DNA of 64,000 nucleotides, from the NCBI GenBank assembly GCA_021234155.1, contig JAJEKV010000005.1, forward strand, positions 26,444,620 to 26,508,619, written 5' to 3'. The DNA comes from Isoetes taiwanensis (Eukaryota > Streptophyta > Lycopodiopsida > Isoetales > Isoetaceae). Made by a program: the position numbers and the translations under genes. Numbering within the stretch: position 1 is the stretch's first letter; every line of letters begins with the position of its first letter. Below are positions 33,383 through 43,851 of the stretch, in pieces. Below the pieces are notes generated by a model. It searched no databases. It had not been told where the DNA came from and saw nothing but the letters and a program-made list of their open reading frames with translations.

Positions 33383-33426
33383 CGGTATAAATTTATACCG
33401 CTGGGCTTCGGTATAAATTTATACCG
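33383..33426. repeat. Unit-2 palindromes just downstream of the methylase stop
   Basis: Two perfect 18-base copies at 33383 and 33409 lie 19 and 45 bases after the TAA at 33362. They are the last copies in the window, so unit 2 probably ends not far beyond. Confidence 0.95.
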
Positions 33427-33883
33427 CTCTTTCCTGTGTTGTTTTGACCAAATTTTTTTCTGACATGTACTACTCCCTGATTACTTCCTACAGGAAGAAC
33501 TTTGTAACATTTCTTTTCTAATTCCTTAATATATCATTTGCATATATGCAGTTTATTCTAAATGGGTGATTTTAAGAAGTTTGTTCCGTTGTATATTGTT
33601 CTTTTTGTTTTGTAGTTCTATGTCAACTTGGATTTTCTGTGTAGGAACATATTTCTTTGCCTCTGTAACTGCAACCACAAAAAAATTATTACATAAACAT
33701 GAAAGAGAACCTCTTTCAAAACCTCAATTTCGTCCCCAGTATTTCAGTCCCCGATATTTCAGTTGCTCTCCTAAAAGTTCTTTTGCCCCCAAAAAATGGC
33801 CTTTTTTTTGTATTGATTTATAGCATATTTTTGTAGCAATTTTTTCGTAGAATCGTAACCCTAAAAAAGCTAACAACTATAAT

Positions 33884-34543
33884 ATGAGGGAGGCAGAAAG
33901 AGTGGAGCTCCGCCCCGAAGATTTTAGCAACTCCGGCCATACTCTGCTGCGCCCAGAGCGTCCGATCAGATTCGCCTACATAGGTCTGATACAGATGGAT
34001 AAGGGGAAGAAGATTGTAGTGCAGCAAGAGATTGAGGGACAGACAACCAGGAAGCGCCCAAGATCCGGGGTCCCAGGTAACCTCACGGTGCCATGGAACC
34101 CAGAATTGGAGGAGATAGGCCCGTGGTATATCTGTGAGCAAGACTGCTTTTGTCTGGAAAGGGGGTTGCCGTCGTGTATAAACTGTGGCAGAGTGCACTG
34201 CTTGTTCTGTGACCGAATCCACCAGGCACAGGCAATGAAGGATGCGGGGTATACTCTTCACCTGCTTGAAGTCTTAGGGGTTATGTCGGATAAGAACGAT
34301 ACGATTCGGAGACAAGATAAGGAAAGGGTAATGCAATGCTTCAGCGGGCTCCAGATCAATGCAACCATACAGAAATCTACTTGCTACCAGCACGAGCTTT
34401 TAGTTGGTGATCTCGGTAAAGTATGCGTCTTTTGCTGTGAAAAGAATCCATCTGATTACATATGCAGGGCTTTTATGACCAGGAATGTGGAGAAAAGGAA
34501 GAAGGTAGGGGAGTCATCAACAGGAAAAAGGCTGAGAAAATGA
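33884..34543 (+). CDS. Cys/His-rich putative zinc-binding protein, 219 codons
   Basis: A single open frame starts at ATG 33884 (MREAERVELRPEDFSNSG) and ends at TGA 34541. A basic nuclear-type segment (TTRKRPRSGVPG) lies at residues 55-67. A dense metal-binding region follows at about 80-120 (YICEQDCFCLERG, CINCGRVHCLFCDRIH), with further Cys at about 167 (STCYQHE) and 182 (CVFCCEKNPSDY). The C-terminus is basic (RKKVGESSTGKRLRK). The spacing does not fit a family I can name; it is looser than a RING or PHD finger. It stands 460 bases after the unit-2 palindromes and 1.5 kb before LINE 2 ORF1. It may be the first ORF of LINE 2, a passenger of unit 2, or an independent gene; I cannot decide. 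No introns or lesions are visible. Confidence 0.5.
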   Translation: MREAERVELRPEDFSNSGHTLLRPERPIRFAYIGLIQMDKGKKIVVQQEIEGQTTRKRPRSGVPGNLTVPWNPELEEIGPWYICEQDCFCLERGLPSCINCGRVHCLFCDRIHQAQAMKDAGYTLHLLEVLGVMSDKNDTIRRQDKERVMQCFSGLQINATIQKSTCYQHELLVGDLGKVCVFCCEKNPSDYICRAFMTRNVEKRKKVGESSTGKRLRK

Positions 34544-36098
34544 ATGAAGCAACGGGTGGACAGATGGGAGGATGATGAACGGGATGCCTGAGAGGGAGAG
34601 GGGAGATTGGGACACTATTTTTTGTTTATCCTTTATTTTTGTTTTTGTTATTCCTTTTATATTTTTATGATCCGAAAATGTCAGCTTTGTGACCAAGGTA
34701 GTGTTTATAATTCAGCCCCTGGCTGAGTATATTAGAATTCATATCTGGAATGCGCCGATTTGGAAGGAATACAAAAATGGATATTACCTGCTCATATGTA
34801 GAGTAGTATTTCTTCTTAACTAAGGAATTTTGGGCACTGAAATGGGATTACGAAACATTCTTGATATTTAATTTCCTTAAAGAAGTAGGGAGCATAATCA
34901 TGAGGGGTGTATGGTATCATAATAGTATTAAATCAGAGCAAGAGCTATCTAAATTAAGCGTAATTTATCTATAGACCCGGAGGAGGGAGCGTTTCAATCA
35001 TGTAATTTCTCCAAGATCTGCGAAATAATCTCATAATAGCATTAAAATTTGGGTGGGAACGAGACGAGGGATGGAAACTTTGGAGTAGTTGAGGGGACAA
35101 ATGGTATAACCGCGGGTGGATTTATAAGAAGGATGGTCAAACAGATAAAAAGTACAGTTTTAATGACAATAGAAACAACGAGCCCCAAAGTCAGCGAACT
35201 CTGGACATGATGACAAACCGAAAATCAACTACAGGCGAAAATAATCAGAACGATCGTGGACAATATGGTAAGGCGCGACAATAAATAGGAGGGTGGCGAC
35301 CGCAAGAATAACCTAAGATGATCAAATAGGATACACAAAGATAGGGACAGCTTAAGAGTTATACATAAGTGGGGAAATGAAGGGACACATAGGCTGCAAA
35401 AAGGGACTGCAGCAGAGACTGGAACTGTACAGGAAAGCAAATTTATATGAGTAAAAAGTGGACGGAATAAGTTACGGGACAGAGAGGCTCAGCCTCCGCC
35501 ATACACCAGGATAGCGAGGGCCAGACCCACCAACTGGTAATCTGGACCACTATAAACTCAAGAAATCATGAGAACAAATTTGACAATCATATACTATCAG
35601 CCAGTTTGAAAGGACACAATGGGTACGTATACAAAATGTTTTTTACAGTAAAAAAGGAGAATGGGATACGCTACGGACTTAGAGGTCTAACCCCCGCTGT
35701 AGGCCAGGATAGCGTGGGCACGGCCCCCAACTAGTTCCCAGATCACCAAAAATGACCGAACAAATGCACAAATGCACAAATGCACAAATAAACATATAGT
35801 GTTCTGGTAGGCAACTACCGAATCTTGTATTGGCATAGAGAGGGTCACCCCCGCCCAATCAACAGATGTGGAAATATGACGAGATCTGCAGGGGCGGATC
35901 GAATAATAAGTGGTGGCAGGCAGAATAATTAATGAGCATGGCTATTTCAAAATTCAAAGTTAACGGTGATTTTGAATAAGAGACCGTTTTAGAGACAGAA
36001 TATATATACCATACGAAAGTAGTACAACTACCTTACCAGAAGAATTCCATCGCAGTAATCCAGTCGAGAGTTACTGCGGTATACTGCAACCAGGTTCG
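34544..36098 (+). other. Probable 5' untranslated region of LINE 2, with two diverged repeat modules
   Basis: No gene is supportable. Two similar modules of about 95 bases at 35452-35548 and 35648-35746 share ACGGACTTAGAGG/ACGGGACAGAGAGG, then CAGGATAGCG and a C-rich end. A short 11-base tandem (AAATGCACAAATG) lies at 35760-35790. Repeated modules upstream of ORF1 are common in L1-type 5' promoters. The ORF1 start is at 36099. Confidence 0.5.
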
Positions 36099-37317
36099 AT
36101 GGCGGAGAATACTAGCAGCAGCCAACAAAAGAGAATAGATGTAGCAAGAGCATCAGTAAGCCAGCAGAACCTCAAAGATTTTCTGGCTCAAATGAACAAG
36201 CAACTAGAGTCTAGGATTCCGAGCATGGATGCACTCAACACGCTGGCGGAGACGGCCAACCGCAACAAAATAGCCATCTCCAGCATGGACGTGAGGATAG
36301 GAGGGGTCGAGAGGACAAGCGAGGAGATGCAACGTAGGATAGACGAGATTGAAGAAGAAAAAGCTAAGATCATGCAGAGGTTGGTTGAGTTAGAAAAATC
36401 AAATGTTGAGTTAGATGCATGGGAGGGTTGGTTGAGTTAGAAAAATCAAATGTTGAGTTAGATGCATGGGAATCATTTGATATAATAAAGCCACATATCA
36501 TGGAATTTGAGGAGCATAATAGAATTAAGCATGACGTTAGGCTGATAGGTGTAGCATAGAAACCTAATGAGGACACATATCGAGTGACTGCAGAAATAAT
36601 AGAGACAGTCTTTAAAGAACATCGGAGCATCATCGTCAAAGCAGTGCAGTCAGGCCAATGGAGAGGGCAGTCGAGGCACATAGACCTGACACTCAGGGAC
36701 CTTACAGCCAAGGAGAGGATACTGCGCATGGGATCCAGGCTGAGAAATGGGATCCAGGCTGAGGAAAATCAAATGTTGAGTTAGATGCATGGGAATCATT
36801 TGATAGAATAAAGCCACATATCATGGAATTTGAGGAGCAGAATAGAATTAAGCATGACGTTAGGCTGATAGGTGTAGCAGAGAAACCTAATGAGGACACA
36901 TATCGAGTGACTGCAGAAATAATAGAGACAGTCTTCAAAGAACATCGGAGCATCATCGTCAAAGCAGTGCAGTCAGGCCAATGGAGAGGACGGTCGAGGC
37001 ACATAGACTTGACACTCAGGGACCTTACAGCCAAGGAGAGGATACTGCGCATGGGATCCAGGCTGAGAAATGGCATCAAAGTACAGGAGGCTCTAATAGT
37101 CATGCAACGCCAAGGGCTACACAGGGAACTGGCCAAGGCCAGGGAATTGAATCAGGCAGGGATACACGCGGGAGTCAGGAACGTCAAAGTGTACCTGCAC
37201 AAGAGAGTAAGAGAGCAAGCGATCCTAATACAAGAACAGAATGTGGGGACACCGGGGTTAACAAAGGCAATAGAAGTGGAGAAGGAGAATATCAACCCCG
37301 TGATGGCTATGCCGTAA
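36099..37317 (+). pseudogene. LINE 2, ORF1 (coiled coil plus RNA-binding-like domain), duplicated and broken
   Basis: ATG 36099 starts MAENTSSSQQKRIDVARAS, followed by a coiled coil (MNKQLESRI...; SEEMQRRIDEIEEEKAKIM). The frame stops at 36440 because of a 47-base duplication around 36391-36480. A 323-base tandem duplication follows. Its second copy (36764-37086) stays open and continues to 37317 as RIKHDVRLIGVAEKPNEDT, ETVFKEHRSIIVKAV, HIDLTLRDLTAKERILRMG and LHRELAKARELNQAG. The order 'R..GV.E', 'DLT.KE.IL' and 'Q..L' resembles L1-type ORF1 RNA-binding domains. The first copy has a TAG in place of a Glu codon. Such ORF1 proteins form RNA-bound trimers that accompany LINE RNA; this copy cannot be made in full length. 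Confidence 0.6.
36441..37086 (+). repeat. 323-base tandem duplication inside LINE 2 ORF1
   Basis: 36441-36763 and 36764-37086 are nearly identical with a constant offset of 323 (for example AATCATTTGATA at 36471 and 36794; ATGGGATCCAGGC at 36729 and 37052). Differences include CATAG versus CAGAG, CAGTCG versus CGGTCG, and a few others. The small number of differences says the duplication is recent. Confidence 0.9.
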
Positions 37318-37519
37318 GGGCAGGAGAGCAGAGCTTTGGAGGGGGAGGGGGGGGAGGGGGAGGGGAGGCGCCAAAAGCGATAACCCTAGAAGGGATTCAG
37401 CACGGAGGAGCAGAAAGAAGCGGAAACGGGGTCGGCGAAGACCGAACACCCCAAGCCGGAGCCATGGGTCCAACCCCGACCACGAAGACCCCGAAGGAGC
37501 AACCTCGAGGGAGGAGACA

Positions 37520-40500
37520 CTGACAATATGGTACTGGAATTGTACCGGATACCCCTGGGACGACGGAGAGAGGCTCGAGGGAGCCCACAACTGCGACATA
37601 ATATGTTTGGTAGAGACATGGGAGCACAACGTCAAGAGGCTGCCAGAGGAAGAGGGGTACCAGCTATTCACATGCTGGAAAAATAAGGATTTTAAGATAG
37701 GAAGAGGAAGCGCAGGCTTAGCCTGTTATATGAGAGAGAGTGTAGCAAACAGTGCATGTATTTTACATTCGGATATCAATAAAAGATACATGGTCCTAAA
37801 TATCCAATTGCAAAACAAACAAGACCTAATTCTGATCATAGCATATTACCCGCCAGACAGTGACAAGCTAGAACTGCTAGACCTGGGGGAGAGTATGATG
37901 AAATGGAAGGAACAGGGGCCAATGATCATAATAGGGGATCTAAATGCTAGAACAGGTCAGGAACAAGCACAAAACACAAGCATGGATGAAACAAATAGTC
38001 AGTGGGCACATACTGCGAGAACACAGGATTGGAAAAGGAATACAGAAGACAGGACAGAGATCAATGCCAAAGGTGAATTATTGCTCGAAGTATACATGGC
38101 GACAGGGGTCATCATAGTTAATGGGGTACAAAAATGGGGAAGATCAGGGAATTTCACGAGTCAGAATGCACACGGGAAAAGCATAGTGGATTATATGATT
38201 ATGAGTGACCAAGCAGTGGAAATCGTCGCAGGATTTGTGCTACTAGAATGGCCGACTGGGAAAAGAGAAAGTGACAGACCCATACAGTTAACACTCAAAG
38301 GGGGCGAGTCGACGCAAGTTGATAACACACAGGGAAAGGAGAAAGAGAAGGCGAAGATGAAAATACAATTTCAGGATAAGTATGCAGATACATTCGTACA
38401 ATCGATCAGGGCAGAAATGGGAAAATGGGAATGGGGGGAGCATAAGGCAGATGAGAATGGCAACAGGCTTAATGACATAATGGTTAAGGTGGCAACAGAA
38501 GTATTCAGAAAACGAAAGAGACCCAGGAAGAGCAATGCTTTTAAGGCCTCCGTATGGTACGATGAGGAATGCAGGGAACAAAAAGGAAGAATCAAAGCGC
38601 ATATAGGCAGGGAGACATATCAGACAGAAAGAACGGCATACCTAAGAATGCTGAAGTCAAAGCGGAACAGAAACTTGGCACAGCATCAATGGGGTCTCGC
38701 TAAATTGCTGAAAAGACAACCCCGAAATTTTTGGAAGGGATTTAAAAGGAAGGGAGATGGGAGTAGGAAAACTGAGAATATGCAGGACATCATTGGAGCA
38801 ACCGGATGGGAGAAATACCTTGAGAAACTATACAGGACGGGGGCATCCCCAATGCCAATACTAGCACTGCAAGATTTGGATAAACCGTGCTTCAGCATAC
38901 AGGAAGTAATGTTAGCGCTAAGCAAGATGGCTAATAACAAAGCCCCAGACCTCTATGGACTGACCGTGGAATTACTAAAGTGTGATGATACAGCAATAGG
39001 AAAACAGGTCACCGACATTTTTAATGGCATAATACATACGGGGCTCCCAGACAACAGGGCATACAATAGGGTCATACCTCTATACAAAGGGGGGGAGCAG
39101 ACAAGAACGTGGAAACTATAGGACAATAATGGTGAGCTCGATCTTCGCAAAATGGTTCGGAAAAGTTCTGGACAGTAAATTGTAATGATTGGCAGAAACG
39201 GGAAACCTGAGGGCACAAGGGCAGGCAGGCTTCAGGCCGGAACACTCGACCACGGACCACCTAGTAACCCTTCAGATATTAATAGAGCAGAACAGAGCTT
39301 AGGGGAAGAAAATAGTATGCTGCTTTGTAGACTTTAGAAAGGCATTCGACACAGTCCCGAGGGAGAGGCTCCTACAAAGACTGATAGATATGCAGGCACC
39401 AAGAGACATGGTAGGAGCGATTGCAAGACTATACCACAGGGTATACGCAAAGATGGAACATGAAGGACATGCAATAAACTGTGATACAGGGGTCAAGCAG
39501 GGGTGTCCCCTATCTCCGACATTATTCGGAATATACATAGATGCATTACAAGGTTACATAGCAGAACAACAAGGGGACACACACGCCCCTACATTAGGAG
39601 ATACATTAGGAGCATGATGGCCACAAAAAATAAAGAAATGCACAGATTACTGAAGCTACTAGAGACCTTCTGTGAAAGAACAGGGTTAACAATAAACCTT
39701 GCAAAAACCAAGATAGTCATCTTCGGTCATAAGAACAGGCACAGACCTTTCAGGTACACGGGGACAGAAATAGAAGAATCAACAGAATACAGGTACCTGG
39801 GGTATGATGCACGTAGCACGGGGAAATGGGCTAAAGGTGTAGATGCGAGATTTCAATCAGTCATTGGGAGCTACTTCAATATGAAATTTTTTTGTAATAA
39901 AAGCAGAATAATTGATTGGGAGATCAAATGTTACTTGTTTAGTGCAGTAGTCGCGACGACACAATTATATGGGGTTGAAGCTTGGGGACCGTGTTTGACG
40001 GATAAGAAATGGGATAAACATGAAGGGATCCTCAGACAATGGCACACATAGGAAATTAAGGTACGGACAAACACACCACTAATAGTCATGATACTCGAGA
40101 CAAGACAGAAACCAATGGAGGTGAGAGCATGGGAGAAGACTATCAGATACCTAATAAAGGTCAATGCAGGGGGTCACCAAGGGAAGCTGTCAAGTATTGC
40201 AATCGTCGAGTCAACAAAATCACACATCCTCATAGGCAGAGGATGGTTTAAGGATGTGGCAAGGTGGACCAGAGAAATGGGAATGAACCTGAGTGATCTA
40301 GTAAACGAAGGGAAGTGGAATGAAGAGCGAGTAGATAAGGCTACAAGAGCATGGCTGCAAAAACACACAGGACCCAAGACACTTTGGCTCATGACAGTCT
40401 TCAATCCAGAACAACAGATAGGACCAGTGATGACTTTATCATCCTCTAGCTACTTCTACTATAGAAATGGTGGCGATTGTTTTCTATTTTTCCAACAGTT

Positions 40501-41087
40501 TTATAGAAACGAATTTAGTAAAATTGGATGTTTTACCATAAAATTGAGGTTTTTACTGTAAAATGTCCATTAATTTGGCGAATATATAATTGGGATGCAA
40601 TATTATCAAATTTTGGCGATTTTATGAAGTTCTTTAATGTATGCATCCTAGTAAACCATCGAATCCATTTTTTAAAAAATGGTAAAATATAGCAACTTTA
40701 CGAAGTTTCACATCTTAAAGTCATCACTGGATAGGACAACAGATGTAACGAGATAATCTGCTAGGAAAGTCCAGGAGAGACATCCTGGCGAGATTTAGGA
40801 TGGGGAGCCACGATCTAAGAATTGAAAAGGACAGATGGAGGAAAATAGAGAAGGAAGACCAGATATGTAGAATCTGTGACACTGGGAAAGTAGAGGATGA
40901 GAATCACATGCTCAATGCATGCCCAATATATGGAGACATCAGAAACAAGTACAGAAATATAAGATGGGGTCAACCAGTACACACCCTGATGATAAGGGCA
41001 GAAACAATGAGAGATCTGGCAGACGCAATCCAGGAAATAATGATCAGACATCGAGAAGTACACAAAGAAAGAGGGCTTGTAATATGA
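37520..41087 (+). pseudogene. LINE 2, ORF2: endonuclease, reverse transcriptase, C-terminal zinc motif
   Basis: From 37520 the endonuclease reads TIWYWNCTGYPWDD, DIICLVETWEH (catalytic E), MIIIGDLNARTG and HGKSIVDYMIMSDQ. RT follows with NNKAPDLYGLTVELLKC and NRVIPLYKGGE, then stops at 39121. It continues in other frames with SIFAKWFGKVLD, GFRPEHSTTDHLVTL, CCFVDFRKAFDTVPRERL, GVKQGCPLSPTLFGIYIDAL, the thumb region INLAKTKIVIFGH and VEAWGPC. The Y.DD box expected at about 39600 is absent, apparently lost in a small deletion. A 305-base MITE interrupts the frame at 40425. The C-terminus resumes at 40738 with CRICDTGKVEDENHMLNACPIY, a CCHC-type zinc motif. Several frame changes make it inactive. 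The RT resembles LINE 3 at the window's end. Confidence 0.85.
40425..40729. mobile_element. hAT-like MITE inserted in LINE 2
   Basis: A 305-base AT-rich insertion has terminal inverted repeats CAGTGATGACTTTA ... TAAAGTCATCACTG (one base short of perfect at the inner end). It is flanked by an exact eight-base target duplication GATAGGAC at 40417-40424 and 40730-40737. The eight-base duplication and the CAGTG start fit the hAT superfamily. It has no coding capacity. It splits LINE 2 ORF2 in two. Confidence 0.9.
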
Positions 41088-41332
41088 ACCGCACAGGAGG
41101 CGATTCATAGACGCCCACGAAATGCTCAGCTAAAAGCTGATTGATAACGCGCACCACCGCACGTCCACGATGCCGATTCAAAGCGGGGTGCCGGTACTAA
41201 TAGAAACTAAGGAAGCCTTCAGAAAAGACTACAATAAATCAGCGTGATGTGCTAGTAGCGCCCTTTTAGGGAGCTCGCCCGTGTTACATAAGTCCAGGGG
41301 CCTGAGGGCACAAGGGACAATAATTTCTTTTC

Positions 41333-41396
41333 TTTTCTATTCTATTCTATTCTATTCTATTCTATTCTATTCTATTCTATTCTATTCTATTCTATT
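41333..41396 (+). repeat. (TTCTA)n tail, probable 3' end of LINE 2
   Basis: About a dozen TTCTA/TATTC units follow 250 bases of 3' untranslated text after the zinc-motif frame stops at 41087. Simple repeats instead of poly(A) terminate several LINE clades. Homology to coding sequence ends before it. Confidence 0.75.
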
Positions 41397-42410
41397 TTCA
41401 AAAAAAAGTTTCTAAAATTATTTAAGGAATCTTTCAAACGCACTTCTTAAATAAGTGCGTTTCAATTTAAACGTTGTTTGGGGCCTCTATATACGATTAA
41501 GAAACTTTTCTTGAGTTTAGTATTCCTATTTCTATCCTCTACTATTTCAACATATGCCACACCACCTTGTTCAAGAGTAGAAAAATAATTAGCCTTTGGT
41601 TGTGAAGTCATTTTCATTACTTATCCACTTTTGATGTTGGAGAGTTGTAATATATCTTATGATCTACTCGAGGGTCTTTGGTCACTTGAACCGTACTTTA
41701 TTAAGAAGAAGCAAAATATCGTGGTGTTGTTTCATCCACAAGGCTCGACATTTTGCTTCCTTCGCAAGTTGGACACAAGACAATATTTCTACTATGTGTC
41801 ACCCAAACCAATGTTACTTTGAGTAAAGATGAATTTTACGCAAAAAGCACATACAGGTGCACTATCATTGTATAGATTGGTGGCGAAAGAAGCGTTTGCT
41901 TTCTTTATCTCTTGGTATTAGTAGAGGTTTGCATCACTTCTCTATATTTGTTGGTGTGACTCTTACTATATATTTCAAGGTTGCATGGAGGCAATGTATT
42001 ATGGAAACATTTTTAGATGCATAATAATTGAAAGATCAGCATAAGTATTTCAATCTTCTTTCATTACCTGCTTCATGGTGCAAAATAAATGAGATTCTAA
42101 TTTACTGCTGCAAAATATTTGAAAAAGCCATTTCTCTGGCCACAGTCGCAAATACTGCCAATATCTATTCGACTGATGGCTTGTAAAAGTTTTCGTAAGT
42201 TATAACCAGCTGCAATCCTTTATAGACCTCTACGAATAGGTATATCTAGAACTATTGAGCATGTATAGTCCTTTGTATAAAGACATTCAGAAATCGCTCC
42301 TCTAGAGTGGCTTTGCTCAAGTACTATGTTTTATCTCACCAACCCTTCCTTGTGAATGTGGTATATTTTTTTTTTTTTTTTTTTTTTAGGGGTGGTGTTT
42401 TTGGAAGAGG
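41397..42410. other. AT-rich stretch without a gene
   Basis: No supportable gene or structured repeat was seen apart from a long T run at 42366-42387. The short open frame at 41631-41822 has no recognisable feature. Confidence 0.5.
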
Positions 42411-43125
42411 TAATTTTCACCGGCAGAAAATTTCGCCGTGAAATTTCTGGCGACCGCCCAGAAGCTCATGGCGGCGCCGCGCCATCATCGGCGGCGGCGC
42501 CCAAATTTCACGGCGAACTTTTCTGCCAGTGAAAATTTCCTTACGAAAAAACAGGGGCCTTGAAATTTGGCCCCTGATCTTTTCTTTCCAGTGAATTTCT
42601 GGTAGCTCTTCCTTGGCGGCGCCGCTTCGCAGGGGAAGGTGAACTCAAGGGAGATCATTGCAGGGGAAGGGGCAAATCAGCTGAAGATCAGATGGGTTTT
42701 TCGCTTTGAAAGAATGAGTAGTTTGGGGCCGAAATTTCAAGGCCCCTGTTTTTTCGGAAGGAGAAATTTTGTTGAGCAGAAAATTTCACGAATTTTGTTT
42801 TTTCGTGACCCGCCACCGACTGGCGGGGGCGAGTGGCGAAAAACGGCGGTGCCGCCAGGTCAGCGGCCGCTAGAAAATTTCAAGTGAAATTTCTCTGCTC
42901 AACAAAATTCTCCAACGAAAAAAAAGGGGGTTTCAAATTTGCCCCCGATTTTCTCTTTCCTGCAGTTTTCCGGCAAGATCTGTTGGCGGCGCCGCTTAAG
43001 CTGGGATGGCAAGGGCAGCTTCAGATCGGGTGGAGATCAACATAAAATTACAGAGTTTAAAAACCTGTTGTTTGGGGCCGAATTTTGATGCCCCTTTTTT
43101 TTTCGGGGAAGGGAATGCGCTGGGT
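42411..43125. repeat. GC-rich nest of foldback (inverted) repeats
   Basis: Four inverted pairs follow one another. 42419-42455 pairs with 42503-42538 (GGCAGAAAATTTCGCCGTG type). 42546-42580 pairs with 42722-42758 (AAAAAACAGGGGCCTTGAAA). 42759-42790 pairs with 42878-42915 (GAGAAATTTTGTTGAGCAG). 42920-42960 pairs weakly with 43060-43105. Between them recur GGCGGCGCCGC words. The strand would fold into several hairpins. It is far more GC-rich than the flanks and lies 750 bases before the proline-rich gene. Confidence 0.75.
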
Positions 43126-43851
43126 GTGTATGTAGACATTCTTGGACTTGCCCTTTATTTTAACATGTGCCATACCGCCTTGTTTAAGAATAGAAAAAGA
43201 ACTAGCAGCAAGTGGCTGTAAGACGCGAACATGTGATGTCAGTTTTATTACTTACTTTTTCTATTTTACTTTCGGACATTTATAATTTCATAGACTAGAG
43301 GAACCTCGTGGTATTAGTGGAAAAACGTGCAGGACGTTTTGTTTGGTGCTGTGTTCTCTGAAGGATTTTTATCATTGGTAAAGGTAATGAAGTATCTGGC
43401 TGTGATCGATCCACACAAAATAAACTTGTCCATTTCGTCCATTCCAACACGCTACAAATTCCGTCCCGGGCAGCAACATTGCTTAGGCTAGCTGGGAATC
43501 GTAGAGGAATTGGCTAGCTCCTACTCAAAGTCTTCGAGTCTTGAACAGTAAAGTGCTGTATAACTAGGTTAGGGCAGGGGCCCTACACTTATGCAAGCTG
43601 ACAGCGCTCCCACACCGTCGAGCAGGATTTAAGAAGTACATTTAAGTTCTCTACTTTGTATCTTGCTTTGAAGCATTCTAGTTCCTTTACAGTCTGGGAG
43701 AGAGCAGGGGGGAATGCGATCATTTGCTCTACGCTGTTAGCTTTTCCGCTGTACTTTGTTTGTGCCTGCGGATTCAAGCTTAGAAAGGAGGACAAGGCTG
43801 TGAGCTGAACAAGGCGATCAAACGCTCTGCTCCAAAGAGGGAGGATCGAAG

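Noticed and set aside
36981-37523. 180-codon frame overlapping LINE 2 ORF1 (Gly-rich end)
   Set aside because: It is an alternate frame over the ORF1 3' part and a G-rich tract; the ORF1 frame at 36823-37317 has the recognisable domain.
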